Below, in pieces: positions 7,801-13,665 of a stretch of 35,977 bases of DNA; within the stretch, counting starts at the first letter, position 1, and every line of letters starts with the position of its first letter. The notes below the pieces were generated by a model, which was not told the origin of the DNA, searched no databases, and saw nothing but the letters and a program-made list of their open reading frames with translations. The translations under genes were made by a program, and so were the position numbers. Location of the stretch: positions 1 to 35,977 of the forward strand of contig URBH01000018.1 of assembly GCA_900546075.1 (NCBI GenBank). Reading direction: 5' to 3'. Source of the stretch: an uncultured Eubacteriales bacterium. Lineage in GTDB: Bacteria; Bacillota; Clostridia; Oscillospirales; Oscillospiraceae.

Positions 7801-9368
7801 GTAACCTGCGCAAACATCTGCTTGAAATACTCGAACAGCGGCGGGCGGGTGTGGCTGAGGACGGCCAGCGGGGTGTCGCTGCCCATTGCGCCGGAGGGTT
7901 CCGCGCCGTTCTTCGCCATGGGGAGCATGATGGTCTTCAAATCCTCGTAGCGGTAGCCGAAGGCCTTCTGAAGCCGTACCATTTCTTCTCTCGTATAGGA
8001 GGGGATTTTCCGGTTGGGAACCGTCAGATCGGAGAGGTTGACCAAATTCCGATCCAGCCATTCGCCGTAGGGCTGGCGGCTGGCGTACTCCGCTTTCAGG
8101 TGTTCATCGTCCACCAGCTCGCCCTTCACCGTGTCCACCAACAGCATCTTGCCGGGACGCAGGCGATCCTTGCGGATGACGTGCTCCTGCGGGATGTCCA
8201 GAACGCCAACCTCGCTGGAAAGGATCAACCGTCCGTCGTCGGTAATGTAATAGCGGCTGGGACGCAGACCGTTGCGGTCAAGGACCGCGCCCATCACGTC
8301 GCCGTCGCTGAACAGAATGGACGCAGGGCCGTCCCAAGGCTCCAGCATAGTGGCATAATACTGGTAAAAGTCCTTCTTCTTTTGATCCATGTTCCGGTTG
8401 TTGCTCCACGGTTCCGGAATGGTGACCATCACCGCCAGGGGCAAATCCATGCCGTTCATGACCATGAATTCCAGGGTGTTGTCCAGCATGGCGGAGTCGG
8501 AACCGCCCTGGTTGACAATGGGCAGCACCTTGGTCATGTCGTCCTTCAAAAAGCGGCTGGCAATGGTCTCCTCCCGGGCGAGCATGGTGTCCACGTTTCC
8601 CCGGATGGTGTTGATCTCGCCGTTGTGGAGAATAAACCGGTTGGGGTGCGCCCGGTTCCAGCTGGGGGAGGTGTTGGTGGAGAAGCGGCTGTGAACCATG
8701 CCGATGGCGGTCTCATAGTCCTCGTCCTGTAAATCCGGGTAGAACTGCTGCAGCTCCTTGACCAGAAACATGCCCTTGTACACGATGGTACGGCTGGACA
8801 GGCTGCACACGTAGGTCTCCTGACTGGACTGCTCGAACACCCGGCGCACCACATACAGCCGCCGGTCAAAGGCGATACCAGCGGCCATTCTCGGCGGCTT
8901 TCCCACAAAGGCCTGCCAGATGCTGGGCATACAGTCCCGTGCCTTCTGCCCCAGATACTCGGGGCATACCGGCACCTGCCGCCAGCCAAGGAAGGGCAGC
9001 CCCTCCTTTTTGCAGATGATCTCAAACAGCTTCTTTGCCTGATTGCGCTGCAGCTCTTCCTGCGGGAAGAAGAACATGCCGACGCCGTATTCCCGCTCCG
9101 CGCCCAGCGTGATGCCCGCGGCCGCGGCTGCTTTCACAAAAAACTTATGGCTGACCTGTAACAGAATGCCAACGCCGTCGCCGGTTTTTCCCTCGGCGTC
9201 CTTGCCTGCCCGGTGTTCCAGATGCTCCACGATCTGCAGCGCGTCATCCAGCGTCCGGTGGCTTTTGCGTCCCTTGATATCCACCACCGCGCCGATGCCG
9301 CAGTTGTCGTGTTCAAACCGGGAATCGTACAACCCGGCAGGTGTTGTGCGTTCGGTGAAATTTTCCAT
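4815..9368 (-). CDS. gltB: Glutamate synthase large (alpha) subunit
   Basis: The 1517-residue alpha subunit is full length. Order of domains: class II (Ntn) glutaminase starting at Cys23 in HDNCGIGAV, the presumed nucleophile after removal of a short propeptide; a central linker domain; the FMN-binding synthase barrel with EGGEDEERYG near 900, RFGVTSKYL and KPGEGGQLPGGKV; the 3Fe-4S cysteines in CVMMRVCNLDTCPMGIC near 1120-1137; and the C-terminal GxGxG beta-helix (GYGGQSFGAF, GGTVVVLGKTGKNF). Ammonia made in the first domain is channelled to 2-oxoglutarate in the second. A GAGAGGAG ribosome site precedes ATG 9368. A strong promoter (9479-9507) and a leader hairpin with T-run (9407-9465) lie upstream, suggesting control by transcription attenuation as well as initiation. 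Confidence 0.98.
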   Translation of the reverse strand: MENFTERTTPAGLYDSRFEHDNCGIGAVVDIKGRKSHRTLDDALQIVEHLEHRAGKDAEGKTGDGVGILLQVSHKFFVKAAAAAGITLGAEREYGVGMFFFPQEELQRNQAKKLFEIICKKEGLPFLGWRQVPVCPEYLGQKARDCMPSIWQAFVGKPPRMAAGIAFDRRLYVVRRVFEQSSQETYVCSLSSRTIVYKGMFLVKELQQFYPDLQDEDYETAIGMVHSRFSTNTSPSWNRAHPNRFILHNGEINTIRGNVDTMLAREETIASRFLKDDMTKVLPIVNQGGSDSAMLDNTLEFMVMNGMDLPLAVMVTIPEPWSNNRNMDQKKKDFYQYYATMLEPWDGPASILFSDGDVMGAVLDRNGLRPSRYYITDDGRLILSSEVGVLDIPQEHVIRKDRLRPGKMLLVDTVKGELVDDEHLKAEYASRQPYGEWLDRNLVNLSDLTVPNRKIPSYTREEMVRLQKAFGYRYEDLKTIMLPMAKNGAEPSGAMGSDTPLAVLSHTRPPLFEYFKQMFAQVTNPPIDALREKIVTSTTVYVGAQGNLLEEDAENCKVLKINNPILTETDLLKIKTMDVPGFKVETVSICYYKNTPLEKAIDRLFVDVDRAYRDGTNILILSDRDIDEYHVAIPSLLAVSAVSKYLVRTRKRTAMALILESGEPRLVHDFATLLGFGACAINPYLAQESIGNLISDGLLEKDFYAAVNDYNKAVLAGIVKIASKMGISTIQSYQGSQIFEAVGISKEVVDKYFTNTVSRVGGITIADIQKDMEDRHQQAFDPLGLDIYMDLPSVGAHKFRSGSAAEQHLYNPQTIHLLQQAVWTGDYGKFKQYTAAAANEGGDDMHLRSLLEFNYPETGVPIEEVEGVDAIVKRFKTAAMSYGALSKEAHECLAIAMNRLGGKSNTGEGGEDEERYGTERNSAIKQVASARFGVTSKYLVSAKEIQIKMAQGAKPGEGGQLPGGKVYPWVAKCRHSTTGVGLISPPPHHDIYSIEDLAQLIYDLKCANRNAAINVKLVSEAGVGTIAAGVAKAGAEVILISGFDGGTGAASINSSIHNAGLPWELGIAEAHQCLIMNGLRSRVRIESDSKLMSGRDVAIAAMLGAEEFGFGTGPLVAMGCVMMRVCNLDTCPMGICTQNPELRKKFIGKPEYVMNFMKFMAQELREYMAKLGVRTVDELVGRTDLLKVRPVPAGSRASEMDLSGLLQNPLVENTNVHFDPKAVYDFKLEQTPDMKVLMKKFRKSFDMAEPKPATVQMEVGNTDRTLGSIFGSEITAKFGNTLPDDTFHVVCTGYGGQSFGAFIPKGLTLELIGDSNDYLGKGLSGGRIIVYPPKNVTYDRSENILIGNVAFYGATGGKAFINGVAGERFCVRNSGAVAVVEGVGDHGCEYMTGGTVVVLGKTGKNFAAGMSGGIAYVLDEDWDFYQRVNKDMVTLESVEHKYDVSLLKDLIREHVEATGSPLGKEILENFGEYLPKFKKVLPHDYDKMLRLIAQMEEKGEDSEQAQIEAFYAMKNGK

Positions 9369-9406
9369 AGCTTTTTCTCCTCTCGGTTAATTGGGCTATG
9401 TCCCTG

Positions 9407-9465
9407 AAAAAAATAAATGGCGTTTCCGCTTGCAGGGCAAACTTCACCCCAGTGGGAACGCCATT
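9407..9465 (-). terminator. Terminator-like attenuator in the gltB leader
   Basis: Transcribed on the minus strand, AATGGCGTT (complement of 9457-9465) pairs with AACGCCATT (complement of 9416-9424), continues past one mismatch for two more G-C pairs, and is followed by TTTATTTTTTT (complement of about 9407-9418). The enclosed segment contains CCCTG (complement of 9433-9437) that can pair with CAGGG just after the T-run (complement of 9402-9406), a possible competing fold. It lies between promoter and start codon, so it should stop most transcripts unless relieved. The controlling factor is unknown. Confidence 0.7.
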
Positions 9466-9478
9466 GTTCTCTGCGCCT

Positions 9479-9507
9479 ATCATACCACAGTGGGCATCAC
9501 TTTACAA
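9479..9507 (-). promoter_or_regulatory. Promoter of gltBD
   Basis: On the minus strand TTGTAA (9502-9507), 17-bp spacer, TATGAT (9479-9484), with a TGG before the -10 that makes it TGn-extended. The start of transcription is expected near 9472, giving a leader of about 104 nt. Confidence 0.8.
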
Positions 9508-9511
9508 GGCA

Positions 9512-9531
9512 GAAGAAATTCCGTTTTCTTC
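9512..9531. promoter_or_regulatory. Inverted repeat upstream of the gltB promoter
   Basis: GAAGAAA (9512-9518) and TTTCTTC (9525-9531) form a 7-bp inverted repeat with a 6-nt centre, five bases upstream of the gltB -35 box. This is the usual place for an activator or repressor site. No regulator is encoded nearby, so the binder is unknown. Confidence 0.35.
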
Positions 9532-9600
9532 CAATATCTTTGTTCCATTTGCCCAAATTCCGGTAAAAGCGGCGGCTCGGCGCATCAAAGCAGTCAGGCA

Positions 9601-9638
9601 TATAAAACGGCAGCTCCCGGGGAAGGAAGCTGCCGTTT
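9601..9638 (-). terminator. Terminator of the CmpB-lipoprotein operon
   Basis: AAACGGCAGCT (9605-9615) and AGCTGCCGTTT (9628-9638) form an 11-bp stem with a 12-nt loop. On the minus strand it is followed by TTTTATAT. It is 33 bp beyond the lipoprotein stop. The rest of 9369-9670 holds only the gltB control region. Confidence 0.7.
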
Positions 9639-9670
9639 AAGGAAATTCCTGCGGTTTTTGATATCAGGAA

Positions 9671-10201
9671 TCAATCTGTATAATGTCCATCTATGATATT
9701 GCCTGGCACAATATCATATACCATTCCGTCTGTGAGAGACGTTGCCGTTTTCCCGGACATATCAAGTAAAAAATCTTCGTTCCATGCTCCTGTAATGGAG
9801 AGTACGTTCTCAGTGATATGCCACTCCAGCTCACTTTGTTCTTCGTGAGCGGGATCTGTTTTTCGTTCGACTTCACGTTTGGCGTAGGATTCAAAAACAG
9901 AGATGCAATGAAGCACCTGCGACTGATTGTTCCAAAGACGGAAAGGAATTCCAACAGATGTCTTGATCTGCGATAAGATGTCCTCAGTCTCAAAATCGAC
10001 GCTGTCTTGTGTACCAAAAGCGCTTTCAGCATCCAAGCTGACATCCGGAGTCGGTTCAGTGGCCATGCTATTCGTGTTTTCCTCCAATTGCGCTTTTGCT
10101 TCATTGCTTTCAGGGCTGGAATTCGCGGGCAGCTGCTTGTTTGCGCAAGAACACAAGAAAATGCTTGCGATAAGCAATACCGTTACCATTGTCTTTTTCA
10201 T
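9671..10201 (-). CDS. Putative lipoprotein of unknown function
   Basis: A 176-residue protein beginning MKKTMVTVLLIASIFLCSC: a short basic start, a hydrophobic stretch and a lipobox-like L-C-S-C, so it is probably a diacylglyceryl-anchored lipoprotein with Cys19 as the anchor. A Ser/Asn/Glu-rich linker (about 20-65) leads to a small C-terminal domain containing VGIPFRLWNNQSQVLHCI and ITGAWNEDFLLDMSG. I do not recognise the domain. ATG 10201 follows AAAGGAG at good spacing. It is 27 bp downstream of the CmpB-like gene and shares its transcript. Base composition is visibly more AT-rich than all its neighbours, which may indicate recent acquisition. Confidence 0.75.
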   Translation of the reverse strand: MKKTMVTVLLIASIFLCSCANKQLPANSSPESNEAKAQLEENTNSMATEPTPDVSLDAESAFGTQDSVDFETEDILSQIKTSVGIPFRLWNNQSQVLHCISVFESYAKREVERKTDPAHEEQSELEWHITENVLSITGAWNEDFLLDMSGKTATSLTDGMVYDIVPGNIIDGHYTD

Positions 10202-10228
10202 CTGTTTATCTCCTTTCAGCCAAAAGAA

Positions 10229-10957
10229 TCATTTCCGGCTGTCCCTCTGCTTTTCCAGCTTGAGATACATTTCCTTCAAATGCTCGGCAAGAGGGCTGTC
10301 CGAACGGAAGGGGGAGAAAAAGTGGTACTTGGCGGCGGCGTTCTGGTTGAAATCCCGGATATGATCCTTGATGCTCTCGTATTTCACGACGACCTTGTTT
10401 TCCTCGGCAAACTGCTTCAGCTTGACAATGATCTGGCTGGAATGCACCACGTCGATGATGAACACACCGAAGAACATGCCAATGAAGAAGGAAAACGCCA
10501 GATTGTTGGACAGCCACGCTAGGGCGTTGAGAATGTAGGGATGAATCAGGAAATAATAGGCCGCTCCAAGCGCCGCCCAGAAGAAGGAGAACAGCGGGCA
10601 GATGATTCCCTGAATGTTGCCCCAAAGATTCGAATAGTCCCACAGCCGAACCTTCAAATATTTCAGGCAGGCAAGACCCGCGATGTACTCGATCAGCGTC
10701 ATGGCGACAGCCATGGCAAGAAACAGCGCCACCCGGTTCCAGACGGGGTTTGCGATCAGGTGCAGATCCTCCATGGACGCCAGCAGGAACAGCGTACACA
10801 GGCCGAAGCCGTAAATCGGCAGATACGGGCCGGTGCAGAAGCCGGGGTTGATCCACTTTTTGTGGCGGTGGGTCAGGTTGCGGTACAATAGCTCCAGCAC
10901 CCATCCAAAGCACGAGCCGATGAAGAACAAAAACGCAAGTACCAGACTAAGCCTCAT
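10229..10957 (-). CDS. CmpB-type putative ABC transporter permease family protein
   Basis: A 242-residue integral membrane protein with about five or six hydrophobic segments and a cytoplasmic, charged C-terminal helix (residues about 180-242). Features of the ABC_trans_CmpB (formerly DUF1113) family are the start with SCFGWVLELLYR, then WINPGFCTGPYLPIYGFG, and LWDYSNLWGNIQGIICPLFSFFW split over the third and fourth segments. The family name is historical; no ATPase partner is here and a true transport role is unproven. ATG 10957 follows AAAGGAG. It is first in a two-gene operon with the lipoprotein and is divergent from the MMPL gene, with which it shares a symmetric promoter. Its predicted 148-nt leader would start with the folded element at 11030-11100. 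Confidence 0.85.
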   Translation of the reverse strand: MRLSLVLAFLFFIGSCFGWVLELLYRNLTHRHKKWINPGFCTGPYLPIYGFGLCTLFLLASMEDLHLIANPVWNRVALFLAMAVAMTLIEYIAGLACLKYLKVRLWDYSNLWGNIQGIICPLFSFFWAALGAAYYFLIHPYILNALAWLSNNLAFSFFIGMFFGVFIIDVVHSSQIIVKLKQFAEENKVVVKYESIKDHIRDFNQNAAAKYHFFSPFRSDSPLAEHLKEMYLKLEKQRDSRK

Positions 10958-11029
10958 GAAGATTCTCCTTTATTTTTCTTGTTTCCATTTTATTCATTTT
11001 TTCCAAACACAATCGAAACAATTCTTTAC

Positions 11030-11100
11030 GAGACTGTAAACACGCTGAAAACCGGCGCGCAATATTGGTATATCTTATCCAATTTATTGCTTGCAGTCTC
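11030..11100. other. Nested inverted repeats forming a three-way-junction-like fold
   Basis: Outer arms GAGACTGTAA (11030-11039) and TTGCAGTCTC (11091-11100) pair over 10 positions. Inside are CGCTG/CGGCG (11043-11047/11053-11057) and GCAATA-TTGG (11059-11068) with CCAA-tt-TATTGC (11079-11090). Linkers are 3, 1 and 0 nt. As plus-strand RNA all positions pair, two of them as U-G; as minus-strand RNA those two become A-C mismatches, but only the minus strand is known to be transcribed here, at the 5' end of the CmpB-like mRNA. The right arm also contains the MMPL -35 box. Confidence 0.5.
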
Positions 11101-11119
11101 CCCGCGTTTTGATTATAAT
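11091..11119 (+). promoter_or_regulatory. Promoter of the MMPL-GLUG operon
   Basis: TTGCAG (11091-11096), 17 bp, TATAAT (11114-11119). Transcription should begin near 11126, giving a leader of about 77 nt before ATG 11203. Confidence 0.8.
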
Positions 11120-11133
11120 AGTTGCAATCAAAA
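11107..11133. promoter_or_regulatory. Palindromic operator over both divergent promoters
   Basis: TTTTGATT (11107-11114) and AATCAAAA (11126-11133) are a perfect 8-bp inverted repeat with 11 nt between. It covers the shared -10 region and both start sites. The half-site and spacing would suit a MarR- or TetR-type repressor dimer, which is inference; no such gene is adjacent. Confidence 0.55.
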
Positions 11134-11140
11134 AAGTCAA
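11112..11140 (-). promoter_or_regulatory. Promoter of the CmpB-lipoprotein operon
   Basis: On the minus strand TTGACT (11135-11140), 17 bp, TATAAT (11112-11117). Its -10 lies inside the same symmetric ATTATAAT as the plus-strand promoter, so polymerase can bind in only one direction at a time. Confidence 0.75.
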
Positions 11141-11202
11141 TATTCGCATTATTATGCCTTTGGGGACGGACTTTGCCCGAGGGCGCATACCAGGAGGATA
11201 TT

Positions 11203-13665
11203 ATGTCTGAAAAGAACCCGCCGGACAGTAATTTCATGACAAAGCTTGCCACGTTTATTGTGGACAAAAAGACTTTGTTCTTCCTTTTGTACATATTTGC
11301 CGTGATTTTCTGTGCGTTTTCCTCCGGATGGGTGAATGTGGAAAACGACGTCACCACCTACCTGCCCGAGGACACGGAAACCCGTCAGGGCATCGTGGCG
11401 ATGAATGACAACTTCACCACCTTCGCCACCGCCCAGATCATGGTGTCCAACGTCACCTACGAAACGGCGGAGGAATTGTCCAAGCAGATTGAGGACGTGG
11501 AAGGGGTCAGCATGGTCACCTTCGACGACACCCCCGATCACTACACCAACGCCTCGGCGCTGTTTGACATCAGCTTTGACGGCGTTGTCTCCGACGAGAT
11601 CAGCAAGCAGGCGCTATCGGATGTGGAAGCGCTGGTGGACGGCTACGACTACTGCGTGTACTCCGACGTGGGCTACGACGAAAACGCCACCCTGCAAGGG
11701 GAAATGTCCGTCATTCTGATCATAGCCGTGGTCATCATCATCATCGTGCTGACCCTGACCTCCCGCTCCTATGCCGAGGTTCCCGTGCTGATGATTACCT
11801 TCGGCGTGGCGGCCCTTCTGAATATGGGTACCAACTTCCAGCTGGGTACCATCAGCTTCATCTCCAACTCCGTGGCCGTGGTGCTGCAGCTGGCGCTGGC
11901 CATTGACTACGCCATCATCCTGTGCCACCGCTTCACCGACGAGCGGGAGACCCGCACCGCCCGGGACGCCTGCATCACCGCCCTGAGCAAGGCCATCCCG
12001 GAGATCAGCGCTTCGTCCCTGACCACGGTGTCCGGTCTGGCCGCGCTGGGCTTCATGGAGTTCAAAATCGGTCTGGACATGGCGCTGGTTCTGGTGAAGG
12101 CCATTTTGTTCAGTTTGCTCTCCGTATTCACCCTGATGCCGGGACTTCTGATGCTGTTCAGTCCGCTGATGGATCGTACCCGCCACAAAAAACTCCTGCC
12201 CAACATCACGCCCATCGGCAAGTTTGCCGTGAAAGCCCGGCGTGTTGTACCGCCGCTGTTTGTAATCCTCTTGGTTGGCGCATTCATTCTGTCCAGCCGC
12301 TGTCCCTTTGTATACAGCTACAACAATATTGAGACCGCGAACATGAACGAGCGTCAGACGGCCTACTTCAAAATTCAGAACACCTTCGGCACAAGCAACA
12401 TGGTGGCGCTGGTGGTTCCCAGCGGAAACTACGACGCGGAAGCGAAAATTCTTAAGGAACTGGACGCCTGCCCGGAGGTCAAGAGCACCATGGGCCTTGC
12501 CAACATCGAGGCCATGGACGGCTACACCCTGACGGACAGCCTGAACCCCAGAGAGCTTTCCGAGCTGGTAGGCATGGATTACGAGGTGGCGCAGCTGCTC
12601 TATTCCGCCTACGCCATTGAACACGACCAATACGGTGAATTTGTGCAGGGGCTGGACAAATACGACGTTCCCCTGTTCGATATGCTGATGTTCCTGAAAG
12701 ACCAGCTGGACAGCCACAACATTTCCCTGGACGATATGGACGAAGCGTCTCTGGACGATATTTTCTCCCAGCTGGACACCGCCAATAAGCAGCTGAAAAG
12801 CGACCGCTACAGCCGGATGGTTGTTTACCTGAACCTGCCGGAGGAAAGCGACGAGACCTTTGCGTTCCTGAAGGAAATGCGCAGCATCGTCGGAAAATAC
12901 TACGACAGTGACTATTACGTCGTGGGCAACTCCACCAGCTCCCGCGACCTGTCCTCCTCCTTCGCCAAGGACAATCTGGTGATCTCCATTCTGTCCTCCC
13001 TGTTCGTCATCCTGGTTCTGCTGTTCACCTTCCAGTCGGCGGGATTGCCCATTTTGCTGATTGCCTGTATCCTGGGAAGCGTGTGGATTAACTTCTCCGT
13101 CCCCACTCTGGCAAATCAGCCGCTGTACTTCCTGGGCTACCTGATCGTACAGTCCATTCAGATGGGTGCGAACATCGACTACGCCATCGTCATTTCCAGC
13201 CACTATCAGGAGCTGAAGGCCACGATGACCCATAAGGAAGCCATTGTGGAAGCGCTGAACGCCTCCTTCCCCACCATCTTCACCTCCGGCACCATTCTGT
13301 CCGCCGCCGCTCTGCTGATCGGCAACATTTCCACCAACCCCGTTATTTCCATTCTCGGCACCTGCCTGGGTCGCGGTACGATTATTTCCATCGTTATCGT
13401 GTTGGGTGTTCTGCCCGCCATCCTCGTGCTCAGCGACTCCATCATCAACCGTACCTCCTTCCGGATGAAGGGAATCGAGCTGCCCACAAGAACCGCCAGC
13501 GGCACCATGTATGTCAGCGGCCATCTGCGGGGTCAGGTCAGCGGCATGGTGGACGGCGAATTCACCGGAACGATCCGGGGCGAGATGAACGCCATCGTCT
13601 CCACCAACACCCAGGTCAAAAAACTGGACGAATCCGATGCGGAAGGAGGCGAAGACAATGCGTAA
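11203..13665 (+). CDS. MMPL/RND-family transporter
   Basis: An 820-residue exporter of the MMPL branch of the RND superfamily, made of two repeats of one helix, a large extracytoplasmic loop and a five-helix bundle. The first helix is at about 24-42, followed by VNVENDVTTYLPED; the first bundle starts near 170 and includes the SSD-like stretch with LALAIDYAIILCHRF, whose Asp-Tyr is the proton-relay region; the second bundle has the equivalent QMGANIDYAIVISSHY. Such proteins export lipids, glycolipids or peptides using the proton gradient; the cargo is unknown. ATG 11203 has AGGAGG at 11192-11197, so longer upstream frames are not used. The cytoplasmic tail (about 767-798) has glycine at every fourth position. 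It overlaps the GLUG gene by 8 bp. Confidence 0.93.
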   Translation: MSEKNPPDSNFMTKLATFIVDKKTLFFLLYIFAVIFCAFSSGWVNVENDVTTYLPEDTETRQGIVAMNDNFTTFATAQIMVSNVTYETAEELSKQIEDVEGVSMVTFDDTPDHYTNASALFDISFDGVVSDEISKQALSDVEALVDGYDYCVYSDVGYDENATLQGEMSVILIIAVVIIIIVLTLTSRSYAEVPVLMITFGVAALLNMGTNFQLGTISFISNSVAVVLQLALAIDYAIILCHRFTDERETRTARDACITALSKAIPEISASSLTTVSGLAALGFMEFKIGLDMALVLVKAILFSLLSVFTLMPGLLMLFSPLMDRTRHKKLLPNITPIGKFAVKARRVVPPLFVILLVGAFILSSRCPFVYSYNNIETANMNERQTAYFKIQNTFGTSNMVALVVPSGNYDAEAKILKELDACPEVKSTMGLANIEAMDGYTLTDSLNPRELSELVGMDYEVAQLLYSAYAIEHDQYGEFVQGLDKYDVPLFDMLMFLKDQLDSHNISLDDMDEASLDDIFSQLDTANKQLKSDRYSRMVVYLNLPEESDETFAFLKEMRSIVGKYYDSDYYVVGNSTSSRDLSSSFAKDNLVISILSSLFVILVLLFTFQSAGLPILLIACILGSVWINFSVPTLANQPLYFLGYLIVQSIQMGANIDYAIVISSHYQELKATMTHKEAIVEALNASFPTIFTSGTILSAAALLIGNISTNPVISILGTCLGRGTIISIVIVLGVLPAILVLSDSIINRTSFRMKGIELPTRTASGTMYVSGHLRGQVSGMVDGEFTGTIRGEMNAIVSTNTQVKKLDESDAEGGEDNA

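Noticed and set aside
9407..9472. Glutamine riboswitch (glnA or Downstream-peptide type) in the gltB leader
   Set aside because: The outline CGTTC...GGAAACG is suggestive, but the conserved inner segments of those RNAs are not visible. Kept only as an untested alternative in the attenuator finding.
11030..11100. Hammerhead ribozyme or purine riboswitch reading of the three-way junction
   Set aside because: The hammerhead core CUGAUGA/GAAA and the purine-riboswitch core are absent.
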